A DNA stretch of 64,000 bases from Methanosaeta sp. PtaU1.Bin112 (GTDB taxonomy: Archaea; Halobacteriota; Methanosarcinia; Methanotrichales; Methanotrichaceae): contig MVRL01000088.1 in NCBI GenBank assembly GCA_002067705.1, positions 1 to 64,000 of the forward strand. Direction: 5' to 3'. The notes below the pieces were generated by a model. The model was not told where the DNA came from and made no database searches. It saw only the letters and a list, made by a program, of their open reading frames with translations. Made by a program: the position numbers and the translations under genes. Position 1 is the first letter of the stretch, and each line of letters begins with the position of its first letter. Below are positions 42,253 to 50,561 of this stretch, piece by piece.

Positions 42253-43449
42253 ATGATCATCCAAAAGAAGTGCTTATTTGCCTTCGCCCTTGTGTGCCTG
42301 GTTATTGGCACAACTTGGGCTGCTGAGGAGACGAGAACAATAGTTGATAGCCGTGGTGTTGCCGTTGAGGTTCCATCACAAATCAATCATGTTGTTACCA
42401 TCAGCGACGGGCTGGTGGAAAGCGTGATGACCTTGCTCGGGGTCCAGGACAAGCTTGTAGGACTGGGATCGGAGTGTCTACCCAAAGTATGGCAGTTTGA
42501 GTATCCTTCTGTGAAAGGAGGCAACTTCACCTACAACGACGGTATGAATCCTGTGAATTATCTCAATCCCTGGATCAGGGATTTGCCCCTGGTCTGCAAG
42601 TCGGGAACTGCAGTGAATTACGAAACACTGGCTGGACTCGACCCCGATGTGGTCATCCTGAGGCTGGGAGACTGCACCTTCCAGAGCCCGGATGACGAGA
42701 ATGCCAAAAAGACCATCCAGAGCATTGAGTCCATGGGCATACCATTAATCGTTCTCTACGGCCCGCCCTGCTTCGACAAGCCGGGAAAAGAGGTCATCAC
42801 CGAGGAGATGAGGATACTGGGACAGCTATTTGCAGGCGAGGAGAAGACCATGGAGGTAGCAGACTATCTGGAAAGCATAGTAGACATGGTCCAGGAGAGA
42901 ACCAGAGATATTCCCGAGGCGGAAAAGCCGAAAGTGCTCATGTTCGGCCTCTCTCCCAATGCCAGAAAAGATGGTGGAGCGGGAACCGCTCATGGCCTTA
43001 CGACGATTGAGTCCAATTTTATAGAGGAGATCGCAAACGCCAGGAATGCCTATCAAGAGAATGTGGGCAACTTCCAGGTCTTGAGCACGGAACAGGTTCT
43101 GGCCCTCGATCCGGATGTCATAGTGCTCTGCACCGCCTGGGGCTACCATCCTCCCAGAGAGCTCTATGAGGCTCCTTACTACCAGAACCTCCAGGAGATG
43201 AAAGCCATTAAGAATCAGAGAGTGATGGCTCTGCCCTGGACACCCTGCAACTGCGCCAAACGCCTGGAATATCCTATCGATGTTATGGTCATAGCCAAGG
43301 CCGCTTATCCGGAGCGCTTCCAGGACATCGAGCTGGACCAGTGGCTGCTGAATTTCTACCAGAAGGTTTACGGCGTGGATGAGAAGACTGCCAAGGGCAT
43401 TCGCACAGCCCAATTCATGGACTGGACGGTGGAGGAAAGCGCCAGATGA
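42253..43449 (+). CDS. TroA/BtuF-like metal-complex binding protein (subfamily III)
   Basis: This 398-residue protein has AGGAGG just before the ATG and a signal peptide ending near TTWAAEE. It is a close sister of the preceding protein: IVDSRGVAVEVPSQINHVVT, KDGGAGTAHGLTTIES, WGYHPPRELYEAPYYQN and WTPCNCAKRLEYPIDVMVIA. The adjacent position and high similarity indicate tandem duplication. Differences around the first lobe (GSECLPKVWQFEYPSVKGG versus the neighbour's GSTCLPKIWNYTYESVKGM) may tune the ligand. Confidence 0.9.
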   Translation: MIIQKKCLFAFALVCLVIGTTWAAEETRTIVDSRGVAVEVPSQINHVVTISDGLVESVMTLLGVQDKLVGLGSECLPKVWQFEYPSVKGGNFTYNDGMNPVNYLNPWIRDLPLVCKSGTAVNYETLAGLDPDVVILRLGDCTFQSPDDENAKKTIQSIESMGIPLIVLYGPPCFDKPGKEVITEEMRILGQLFAGEEKTMEVADYLESIVDMVQERTRDIPEAEKPKVLMFGLSPNARKDGGAGTAHGLTTIESNFIEEIANARNAYQENVGNFQVLSTEQVLALDPDVIVLCTAWGYHPPRELYEAPYYQNLQEMKAIKNQRVMALPWTPCNCAKRLEYPIDVMVIAKAAYPERFQDIELDQWLLNFYQKVYGVDEKTAKGIRTAQFMDWTVEESAR

Positions 43450-43461
43450 GGCTGAAATTTA

Positions 43462-43474
43462 TTTTTATATAAAA
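43462..43474 (+). promoter_or_regulatory. TATA box starting a second operon
   Basis: TTTTTATATAAAA lies 51 bases before the ATG at 43525 and just past the stop at 43449. It suggests that the genes from 43525 to 49978 have their own promoter. Confidence 0.5.
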
Positions 43475-43524
43475 TTTGGCTTTAAAAAACATAGGTGCTT
43501 GGCAATATAAAAGAGGGTGCAAAT

Positions 43525-44697
43525 ATGATAAAAAAGAGAAAATTGCATTTAGCTTTATTTCTTCTACTGGTGATGGGCGCTCTAATTATTGCGCCCATCT
43601 CCGCCGAAGAATATAAAACGGTAACCGATATGCGCGGAGTTGCTGTATCGATTCCGGAGGATCCCCAGAGAGTGGTCGCCATGAATGGCGGCCTGATAGA
43701 TGAAGTAATGTACATATTTGGTGTACAGGATAAGATGGTGGGTTGCTGCAATTCCCAGAACATGGCCTATAGCAACTATACATATGGGGATGAAACATAT
43801 CATGTATGTACTACTATCAGATATGTTCTCTATCCGGAATATTATAATCTAACTAATGTTGGCTACTTTGGCACAGGTCCTTTCGGATTGCCCAATGTTG
43901 AGACTATTGCGTCATTGGAACCGGATCTGCTAATATTGAGGTATAAAGGCGATGATGACGAAAAAACCTCCAAGTTCCTGGAATCCATGAAGGGCTTAGA
44001 CATTCCCGTGGTGGTATTAAAATATCCGGACTGCTACGACGAGGTTAAAGTTGACACTATTTATGAAGAGATAAGCCTTTTAGGTGAGGTATTCAGCCAG
44101 CAGGAGAAAGCAGAGAAGACCATCGATCTCATGAAAAAGCAGGTCCAACTGATCAGAGATAGGACCAGAAATATTTCGGAAGAAGATAAACCTAGAGTAT
44201 TATTCTTCGGTTCAACGGCATTGGGTGCAAAAAAGTCAGGAGGAACTGGCAATGCCTTTGGCACAAAATCCATTCAATCAATTTTCCTGGATGATATCAT
44301 TAATGCAAAAAACGCCTACAATAGCACCGTTACGCAGGTTATATCCGCAGAAGAGCTTCTGTCTATAGATCCTGACATAATCCTGCTTAGCACATGGGGC
44401 GGATATCATCCACCCAGAGAGATGTACGAGGATGAGTGGTTTAAAAATATTCAGGCTTTGAGAGCTCTTCAAGAGAGACAGGTTTACTCTCTTCCGGCCA
44501 ATGGCTTCATGGAGGAACGATTGGAGTTTCCCATAAGCCTGATTGTGCAGGCCAAGGCAGTCTATCCGGATCAATTCGAGGACATCGATCTGGAAGAGTG
44601 GACCCAAGACTATTTCAAGGAGCTCTATGGCGTGGATGACGAGAAAGCAAACGAGCTTTTGAATTCACTGCTCCTCCGCTATTTGGAGATAATCTGA
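43525..44697 (+). CDS. TroA/BtuF-like metal-complex binding protein (subfamily I)
   Basis: This 390-residue protein starts at ATG 43525 behind GAGGGTG, with a Lys-rich start and a signal peptide ending near PISAEE. It groups with the proteins encoded at 28492 and 37633: VTDMRGVAVSIPEDPQRVVA, KSGGTGNAFGTKSIQS, TWGGYHPPREMYEDEWF, ERLEFPISLIVQAKAVYP and the ending LLLRYLEII. It heads a tight six-gene set with a peptide/nickel-type binding protein, a CooC-like ATPase, a methyltransferase and two Opp permeases, so it may supply a metal complex to that route instead of the FecCD route. Confidence 0.9.
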   Translation: MIKKRKLHLALFLLLVMGALIIAPISAEEYKTVTDMRGVAVSIPEDPQRVVAMNGGLIDEVMYIFGVQDKMVGCCNSQNMAYSNYTYGDETYHVCTTIRYVLYPEYYNLTNVGYFGTGPFGLPNVETIASLEPDLLILRYKGDDDEKTSKFLESMKGLDIPVVVLKYPDCYDEVKVDTIYEEISLLGEVFSQQEKAEKTIDLMKKQVQLIRDRTRNISEEDKPRVLFFGSTALGAKKSGGTGNAFGTKSIQSIFLDDIINAKNAYNSTVTQVISAEELLSIDPDIILLSTWGGYHPPREMYEDEWFKNIQALRALQERQVYSLPANGFMEERLEFPISLIVQAKAVYPDQFEDIDLEEWTQDYFKELYGVDDEKANELLNSLLLRYLEII

Positions 44698-44712
44698 TTG
44701 AAGGGATAAGAA

Positions 44713-46323
44713 ATGACAATTAAATCATCTGCAATGGGAAGAGCGTTTGGAATTCTCTTCCTGTCTTTTTTTGTGGCGGCGTCCTTTATCGGGAATGTTG
44801 CGGCAGACTCCGGCGAGGATCCGCTGGTAATTGCAGCAAGCAGCAGCTTCTTTACGCAGGGAAATGTGCTCAGCAAAGGAGGAGTTCCAACTGGGTCATT
44901 TGCCTATGAGGGATTGATCGCCAGGAATAGAGAAGGTGGGTATGACGGATGGCTGGCAAAAAGCTGGGAGTCCAATGACGATGCATCCATTTGGACATTT
45001 CACCTGGTAGATAATGCCACATGGCACGACGGCGAGCCATTCACTTCAGAGGATGTCAAGTTCACACACGATTACTTAAAGAAGAAGAAGCTTTGGCTCT
45101 CATCGGTTCTCTCTAAAGTGGATCATGTAGAATGTCCGGACGAGAACACGGCAATATTCTATCTGAAAACGCCCTTTTCGGCATTTCTCGACAGCCTCTC
45201 TCACTGTCCTGGCATCGGCATCATACCCAAGCACATTTGGGAATCAGTAGATGATCCTGATCATTATGCAGATGACAAGTTTATCGGCACAGGTCCCTTC
45301 AAATTTGAGAAGGCTATCTCAGAGCAGTATGTGAAGCTGGTAGCAAATGAGAATTACCATGGACAAAAACCACAGGTGAAAGAGGCCATACTGAAGATCA
45401 TCACAAACAAGGATTCCCAGATACTCTCCCTGAGGTCAGGTGATGTTGATGTGGTGAGCGACATCAGTCCAGCAGTTGCCAAGAGTCTAATAGGTTCTCA
45501 AGGTATTGATGTGTCGGTTGTTCCTGATACAAGGGGATATGAGCTGGGGATGCAATGCAACAACTCGCCGACAGACAACAAGGATTTCAGAAATGCCATG
45601 GCTCATGCCATCAACAGGGAAAGAATATGCGATATTGTCTTTGATGGATATGCGCATCCAACAATGACGACATTCTTGATGCCTGTGGTGGCGCATGACT
45701 TCGTAAATGAGGATGTGCCTGGAGACGATTACGGGTACGATCTGAAAAAAGCCAAAGACCTCCTCGAATCTGCTGGATTTCTTGATTCAGATGGTGACGG
45801 TTGGAGAGAAGGACCTGATAAAGAGAAGCTGAACTTGATCTTTGTCATTCAAGGAAATGGTGCGGACGCCAGTGGCAGGATGGCTGAGGTTTTAAAAGAA
45901 GAATGGAAACAGATCGGACTGGACGTTAAAATCAAGCTGACTGAGTCGGAGCAATATAGCGAGGAGAGACGACATAGCAATTTCTTCATCTCAGGCATGC
46001 CCTATCTCATGCATGATGATGCCGATGATCTATCTCACTTTGAATGCAACTCCTATTTTGGGCAGAAGAACTGGTATGATTTTAGCAACCAGCGATACAA
46101 TGAGCTGAATGAAAAGCTGAGAAGCATAGCGGACAGGGACGAGCGCAGGAAGATCGGCTACGAGATGCAGGAGATTCTGGCGGATGAGGTCCCATCGGTG
46201 CCCATATGCAGTGCGGATTTGATATTTGCTCACAGATCTGACCGGTTTGCAGGATGGGAGAATTTAACCCCTCTCTATTGGGATGTAGATACCAAGATGC
46301 TTCTTAATTTAAAGAGAGCGTAA
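44713..46323 (+). CDS. Peptide/nickel-type ABC substrate-binding protein next to CooC
   Basis: This 536-residue SBP_bac_5 protein has a signal peptide ending near VAADSG (about residue 32). Blocks are SFAYEGLIARNREGGYDGWLAKSWE, WHDGEPFTSEDVKFTHDYLKK, HIWESVDDPDHYADDKFIGTGPF, FRNAMAHAINRERICD and the ending DEVPSVPICSADLIF. It differs from the DWGFPSPYGHY pair (23941, 34634). Its operon holds a CooC-type nickel ATPase and OppB/OppC permeases. In this setting nickel or a nickel chelate is a reasonable ligand, by analogy with NikA, but no specific nickel-site motif can be shown. Confidence 0.9.
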   Translation: MTIKSSAMGRAFGILFLSFFVAASFIGNVAADSGEDPLVIAASSSFFTQGNVLSKGGVPTGSFAYEGLIARNREGGYDGWLAKSWESNDDASIWTFHLVDNATWHDGEPFTSEDVKFTHDYLKKKKLWLSSVLSKVDHVECPDENTAIFYLKTPFSAFLDSLSHCPGIGIIPKHIWESVDDPDHYADDKFIGTGPFKFEKAISEQYVKLVANENYHGQKPQVKEAILKIITNKDSQILSLRSGDVDVVSDISPAVAKSLIGSQGIDVSVVPDTRGYELGMQCNNSPTDNKDFRNAMAHAINRERICDIVFDGYAHPTMTTFLMPVVAHDFVNEDVPGDDYGYDLKKAKDLLESAGFLDSDGDGWREGPDKEKLNLIFVIQGNGADASGRMAEVLKEEWKQIGLDVKIKLTESEQYSEERRHSNFFISGMPYLMHDDADDLSHFECNSYFGQKNWYDFSNQRYNELNEKLRSIADRDERRKIGYEMQEILADEVPSVPICSADLIFAHRSDRFAGWENLTPLYWDVDTKMLLNLKRA

Positions 46324-46345
46324 ACACTTGTTGATGGTGATAAAG

Positions 46346-47104
46346 ATGAAGACACTTGTATGCGGAAAGGGCGGGAGCGGCAAGAGCACAGTGGCCGCTC
46401 TGCTGGCCAAGAGCATGGATCGCAGAGGATATCGTGTGCTGGTGGTGGACAGCGATGAATCCAATTATGGTCTGCACCGCCTGCTTGGTCTTGATTTGCC
46501 TGAACCTCTGATGAGCTTCTTTGGCGGAAAGAAGGAGATGATCGGCAAGATGATGAAGGCCTTTCCGAAGGGTGAGCAGATCAAGCTCTTCGATGGCAAA
46601 TGGGGATTTGATGACATCCCCAGAGAGCATCTGGCAACCAAGAATGGTATCAGCCTTCTGGCTATTGGCAAGATCCACGATTTCGGAGAGGGATGTGCCT
46701 GTCCCATGGGAGCTTTGGCCAAGATGTTTCTTGACAATTTAGAGGTGAAGGAGAGTGAGGTGGTAATCGTTGATACAGAAGCTGGGATCGAGCATTTCGG
46801 AAGGGGAGTTGAACAGGGGTGCGACATGATTTTGGCAGTTCTTGATCCAACCTATGAATCGCTTCAGCTCTCCAAAAAGATTCTCGATATCTCTCAGAAG
46901 ATCGGAAAGGATCTTCGCTTCGTCCTCAATAGAGTGGATTCAGATCGGGAGGAGGCCATGCTTAAGTCTCTGGCCAATGATAGAGTAGCTGTGGCTATCC
47001 CCGAGGATAAGAGGATTTTTATGGCCGGACTTGTCGGAGAAGACATTGATGTCCGCATCGATGAGATAGAAAAACTGGCTGATTTAGTGGGAGCGAAGGC
47101 ATGA
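46346..47104 (+). CDS. Second CooC-like nickel ATPase
   Basis: This 252-residue CooC/MinD-type ATPase starts at ATG 46346 (GGTGAT five bases upstream; TTG 46328 and ATG 46334 are less likely). Deviant Walker A GKGGSGKS is at 7-14, VVDSDESNYGLHRLLG at 33-48, and the metal-binding CxC pair is C117/C119 (GEGCACPMGAL). It differs from the cdh-operon CooC in the region around the CxC and is therefore a separate paralogue. Placement inside a binding-protein/permease operon suggests that nickel taken up by this importer is handed to the ATPase. It overlaps the methyltransferase start by four bases. Confidence 0.9.
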   Translation: MKTLVCGKGGSGKSTVAALLAKSMDRRGYRVLVVDSDESNYGLHRLLGLDLPEPLMSFFGGKKEMIGKMMKAFPKGEQIKLFDGKWGFDDIPREHLATKNGISLLAIGKIHDFGEGCACPMGALAKMFLDNLEVKESEVVIVDTEAGIEHFGRGVEQGCDMILAVLDPTYESLQLSKKILDISQKIGKDLRFVLNRVDSDREEAMLKSLANDRVAVAIPEDKRIFMAGLVGEDIDVRIDEIEKLADLVGAKA

Positions 47105-48150
47105 ATGCCGAAACTACGAGGGCTGAGAAGCTGGCAGATATGAAGCCGCCTCTTGAAGATCAGGGTAGGATCCTATGGGAACTGATAGCAGGATATGAGG
47201 TGGGCCAGATTTTTCTTAATGCATTTGATTTGGGCATCTTCAAATATCTCAAGGAGCCTAAAAGCCTCGCACAGCTAGCCAGTGAACTGAATCTTCATCC
47301 ACAGGCAACCGAGAAGTTCCTGGATGTTCTGGTCTCGCTTGGCCTTCTAGCCAGAAACGGCGGCGGCTATCTGACCGCCCCGAAAATGGCTCCTTTTTTA
47401 GTTGAGGGAGAACCCCATTATGCTCGTTACCTCAATTTTGCCAATGAAGCCAAAGACAAATGGTCCGATCTGCAAAAAATCCTTCGAAACGGTCCTGTTT
47501 CTGTAAAGAATGAGCATGAGCATAAGTATGATCGTGAGACCATAGACTGGATCGCCCGGGGCGCAATGCTTGGAAGGCTTCAATATACGATTCAGCTTAT
47601 CCGGGAATTTCCTGAGTTTAAGGCTGCTAGAAAGCTGATTGACCTAGGGGGTGGTCATGGACTATTTGGAATAGGGTTTGCCCAGGAGAACCCGGACCTC
47701 GATGTGGTGATCTTCGATCGGCCTGATGTGGCGGAGATCGCTCAGGACTATATCAATCAATATGGGATTGGGAGCAGAGTCCGTGCCATAGGCGGCGACT
47801 ACACAAAAGACGACCTTGGGTCAGGCTATGATATTGCTTTTGAAGCGTGCTCTTTTGGAGGCGATGCAGAGCAGGCAGTATCTTACTATCAGAATGTGGC
47901 TGATTGTCTGAATACTGGAGGGCTTTTTGTTGCTCAGACATTCACCATCGACGATGATAAGAAAGCGCCTCTCCGGAGCATGATATGGGATCTTAAAGAA
48001 CAGATCACCGGGGATGGCCATATGCATCTGCGTACCAACTCAGAGCTATTTGGCATATTAAGGCAAGCCGGGCTGAAGGGGGAAAAGGTCTTGGATCTCT
48101 CATCGAGCATGCCAATGCCCATGAGGCTGGTTGTGGCACGGAAGGAATGA
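47101..48150 (+). CDS. SAM-dependent O-methyltransferase-like protein in the nickel-type operon
   Basis: This 349-residue two-domain methyltransferase has a dimerisation/winged-helix domain (about 25-110; FDLGIFKYLKEPKSLAQLASEL) and a Rossmann domain with SAM loop DLGGGHG at 181-187 and VVIFDRPDVAEIA. It is related to the proteins encoded at 29664 and 60836. The ATG overlaps the CooC-like gene (ATGA), so it is translationally coupled to it. A link between a nickel ATPase, a methyltransferase and an importer is not a pathway I know. Methylation of the carrier molecule that brings the metal is one possibility. Confidence 0.85.
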   Translation: MNAETTRAEKLADMKPPLEDQGRILWELIAGYEVGQIFLNAFDLGIFKYLKEPKSLAQLASELNLHPQATEKFLDVLVSLGLLARNGGGYLTAPKMAPFLVEGEPHYARYLNFANEAKDKWSDLQKILRNGPVSVKNEHEHKYDRETIDWIARGAMLGRLQYTIQLIREFPEFKAARKLIDLGGGHGLFGIGFAQENPDLDVVIFDRPDVAEIAQDYINQYGIGSRVRAIGGDYTKDDLGSGYDIAFEACSFGGDAEQAVSYYQNVADCLNTGGLFVAQTFTIDDDKKAPLRSMIWDLKEQITGDGHMHLRTNSELFGILRQAGLKGEKVLDLSSSMPMPMRLVVARKE

Positions 48151-48180
48151 GCCGGGGAGAAATCTGTCAGAGCTATCGGC

Positions 48181-49158
48181 ATGAGACTTGAATATCTGGG
48201 CTGGAGGGTCTTCTACAGCTTTCTGGCTTTTGCCATAAGCATAACGTTCACCTTCATACTGATTCATGCGATGCCTGGAGATTACCTTCATGTCATACTG
48301 CCAAGCCTGGCGGATAAGAATCCTCTTGCTACGGAGCTCTTTGAAGAGCAGTTCGGCTTTGACAAGCCCCTGGTTGATCAGTACGTGCTCTATGTCATCA
48401 ACGTCTTTCAGGGCAACTGGGGATATTCCATTCAATACGGACAGCCGGTAACGGCAGTGATAATAAGCAAGCTGTGCTGGACCATGATCATCTTGCTTCC
48501 AGCAACGCTCCTTTCCATACTGATAGGTGTAGCAATAGGATCATACTCGGGCTGGTCCAGCGGATCTCTGGCCGACTCTTTTATATTCAAGATCATGATA
48601 TTCCTGGGAGCTGTGCCTTCCTACTGGTGGGCGATAATTCTTATCCTGGTCCTGGGGTTTTATCTCGGTCTTTTCCCATTGGGCGGCTACATGAGCGTCA
48701 GAGCACTGAATGAAGGATTGAGCTACTATGACGTGCTTTATCACGCGGTCCTTCCTATTGTTGCCCTAACCCTTGCTATGGTTCCTGGCGTATACTATCT
48801 CATGAGAACCTCGATGCTTCAGACCGTGGGCCAGGATTATATATTGACTGCTCGCTGTAAAGGGCTAGGCGAGCTGAAAATTCTGCAGCATCATGCTCTG
48901 AAGAACGCCATGCTGCCGATGGTCACGATGATGGCAATAGAACTGGCTCATACGATCATGGGAAGCGTCTTCGTCGAGACCATTTTCTCCTGGCCAGGAA
49001 TGGGCTATCTCACCTATGAGGCCTTGAGGGTAAGAGATATTCCGCTTCTGCAGGGCATATTTTTAATGGATACGCTGATCATCATCCTGGCCAACATGGC
49101 CACAGACTTCAGCTATCCGTTTATTGATCCCAGGGCCGAGGTGGGCAAAATTGGCTAG
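48181..49158 (+). CDS. Peptide/nickel-type ABC permease, OppB/NikB-like
   Basis: This 325-residue permease has HAMPGDYLHVILPSLADKN (about 30-48), FGFDKPLVDQYVLYVINVFQGNWGYS, about six helices, the coupling loop TARCKGLGELKILQHHALKNA (about 223-243), and the ending FSYPFIDPRAEVG. It overlaps the OppC-like gene by eight bases. No ATPase gene follows, so the pair must use ATPases made elsewhere; the OppD/OppF-like proteins encoded at 18332-19995 are candidates. Confidence 0.9.
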   Translation: MRLEYLGWRVFYSFLAFAISITFTFILIHAMPGDYLHVILPSLADKNPLATELFEEQFGFDKPLVDQYVLYVINVFQGNWGYSIQYGQPVTAVIISKLCWTMIILLPATLLSILIGVAIGSYSGWSSGSLADSFIFKIMIFLGAVPSYWWAIILILVLGFYLGLFPLGGYMSVRALNEGLSYYDVLYHAVLPIVALTLAMVPGVYYLMRTSMLQTVGQDYILTARCKGLGELKILQHHALKNAMLPMVTMMAIELAHTIMGSVFVETIFSWPGMGYLTYEALRVRDIPLLQGIFLMDTLIIILANMATDFSYPFIDPRAEVGKIG

Positions 49159-49978
49159 AGACGGCACTTTAGTGGCCGCTCTTCTGATGCTGGCAATCTA
49201 CATCTTGATTGCTGTTTTCAGTCCATACCTGGCACCATATGCTCCATCAGATCTGGCAGGAAGACCCCTGGAGGGACCTGGAAATAGCCACTTACTGGGC
49301 ACCAACGATTTGGGGCAGGACATCTTCAGCAGTCTTTTGTATGGGACCAGAGCAACTTTGTTTCTGGGATTTTTAGGCGGTCTCATTTCAGTCCTGACGT
49401 CGCTGCTTTTTGGAATGGTCTCCGCTTATTATGGAGGACTAACGGACGAGATGGTCACCAGAATAGTGGACATCATGATGACCATCCCTGGATTTCCGTT
49501 GCTCATCGTGCTGGTGGTCTTCCTTCCTCAAAGCTTATTCATCATCGGAGGTGTCATGGGTCTGATTGGAGGAGCGCAGGGGATCAGGGTAATTCGTTCT
49601 CAGGTCTTGTCTCTAGTCGAAGCGGAGTTTATCTATGGTGTCAAAGCTATGGGTGCCAGCGATCACTATGTCATGGCCAAGCATATCCTTCCTGGAGTCT
49701 TTCCCCTGGCAATAATGATGTTCGTCAATGCAGCTCAGAGATATATGCTGATGGGGGTAGGCCTGGGGTTCCTGGGTCTTGGGGACCCATCTGTGATCGA
49801 TTGGGGACAGATGATAAGTCGCGCCTACTCCAATGGCGGATTTGCTTTGGGTCTATGGTGGTGGTTGATACCACCCGGCCTGGCGGTGGTCCTTCTCTCC
49901 TTGGCCTTGGCCCTCTTGGGTTACAGCCTGGAGACTGAGGCTGAACCAAGGCTGAAGATGCGGAAGATGATCCACTGA
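49151..49978 (+). CDS. Peptide/nickel-type ABC permease, OppC/NikC-like
   Basis: This 275-residue permease starts at TTG 49151, which lies just inside the upstream gene with GAGGTGGG before it; a longer TTG form at 49124 is less likely. It carries HLLGTNDLGQDIFSSLLYGTRATL (about 45-68), the EAA-type loop GVKAMGASDHYVMAKHILPGV and the C-terminal GLGFLGLGDPSVIDWGQMI block with GGFALGLWWWLIPPG, diagnostic of the subfamily. It is the last gene of the operon; 121 bases follow before the next start. Confidence 0.9.
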   Translation: MARDGTLVAALLMLAIYILIAVFSPYLAPYAPSDLAGRPLEGPGNSHLLGTNDLGQDIFSSLLYGTRATLFLGFLGGLISVLTSLLFGMVSAYYGGLTDEMVTRIVDIMMTIPGFPLLIVLVVFLPQSLFIIGGVMGLIGGAQGIRVIRSQVLSLVEAEFIYGVKAMGASDHYVMAKHILPGVFPLAIMMFVNAAQRYMLMGVGLGFLGLGDPSVIDWGQMISRAYSNGGFALGLWWWLIPPGLAVVLLSLALALLGYSLETEAEPRLKMRKMIH

Positions 49979-50044
49979 ATATTGGTTCTCATGAGTGACG
50001 AATCACAGTCAAGTTTCGTCTTTTTAAATCATACAATAACTCAA

Positions 50045-50062
50045 AAGTATTAAGTAATACTT
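50045..50062 (+). promoter_or_regulatory. Perfect palindromic repeat before the CobN-type operon
   Basis: AAGTATT-AAGT-AATACTT is an exact seven-base inverted repeat with a four-base spacer, 38 bases before the ATG at 50100. A TATA-like A/T stretch (TTTTTAAATCATACAATAAC) lies just upstream, so a dimeric regulator bound here would sit at the expected transcription start. The regulator is unknown. Confidence 0.5.
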
Positions 50063-50099
50063 GTTCATCATATCATCTTGATTCATAGGTGATTTCAAT

Positions 50100-50546
50100 A
50101 TGCTGATAAAAGAAATACGCATATTTTTTGCGTTATCGTTACTGATTCTATTCGCGTTCGTGCCGTCTTTCTGCGCTGACTCTCAGATGGCTGCTGATAA
50201 TGCGGGCTGTCCCGCCAATATCACAGTGACCGATGCCAATGGCACATTCTGTTTCAGTAATCTCGCTCCCGGCATCTACAATCTTACTGCCCACAGACTG
50301 ATACTCGGCGCCATGCATTACATGGGTGAGGCCTGCGTTGCCGTTCCCGGAAACGAGAGCAATGCGACCATCAAGGTAACAAGGGCCGATGATGCTCAAT
50401 TTGCCGCTCTCCAAAATGTCTCTGTCAATCTGACGCCGGGCAATTATAGCATTACAGGACAGGTTATGGGAGCCAACAGGCCAGGAGCTGAGCCCAGGGA
50501 GATACCATATGAGGAGACCGAGGTAAAGATAACCGCTGCAGAATAG
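50100..50546 (+). CDS. Secreted carboxypeptidase-regulatory-like (beta-sandwich) protein
   Basis: This 148-residue protein has a signal peptide ending near FCADS (about residue 27). A beta-sandwich resembling the carboxypeptidase-regulatory-like fold follows: ITVTDANGTFCFSNLAPGIYNLTAH (about 41-65) and a second half with VNLTPGNYSITGQVMG. Two cysteines (about 38 and 51) may form a disulfide. It is the first gene of a three-gene set with a dockerin-type binding protein (15 bases downstream) and a CobN-type chelatase. It may be a surface partner for the binding protein. Function unknown. Confidence 0.75.
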   Translation: MLIKEIRIFFALSLLILFAFVPSFCADSQMAADNAGCPANITVTDANGTFCFSNLAPGIYNLTAHRLILGAMHYMGEACVAVPGNESNATIKVTRADDAQFAALQNVSVNLTPGNYSITGQVMGANRPGAEPREIPYEETEVKITAAE

Positions 50547-50561
50547 TGAAAGGTGGCCCGA

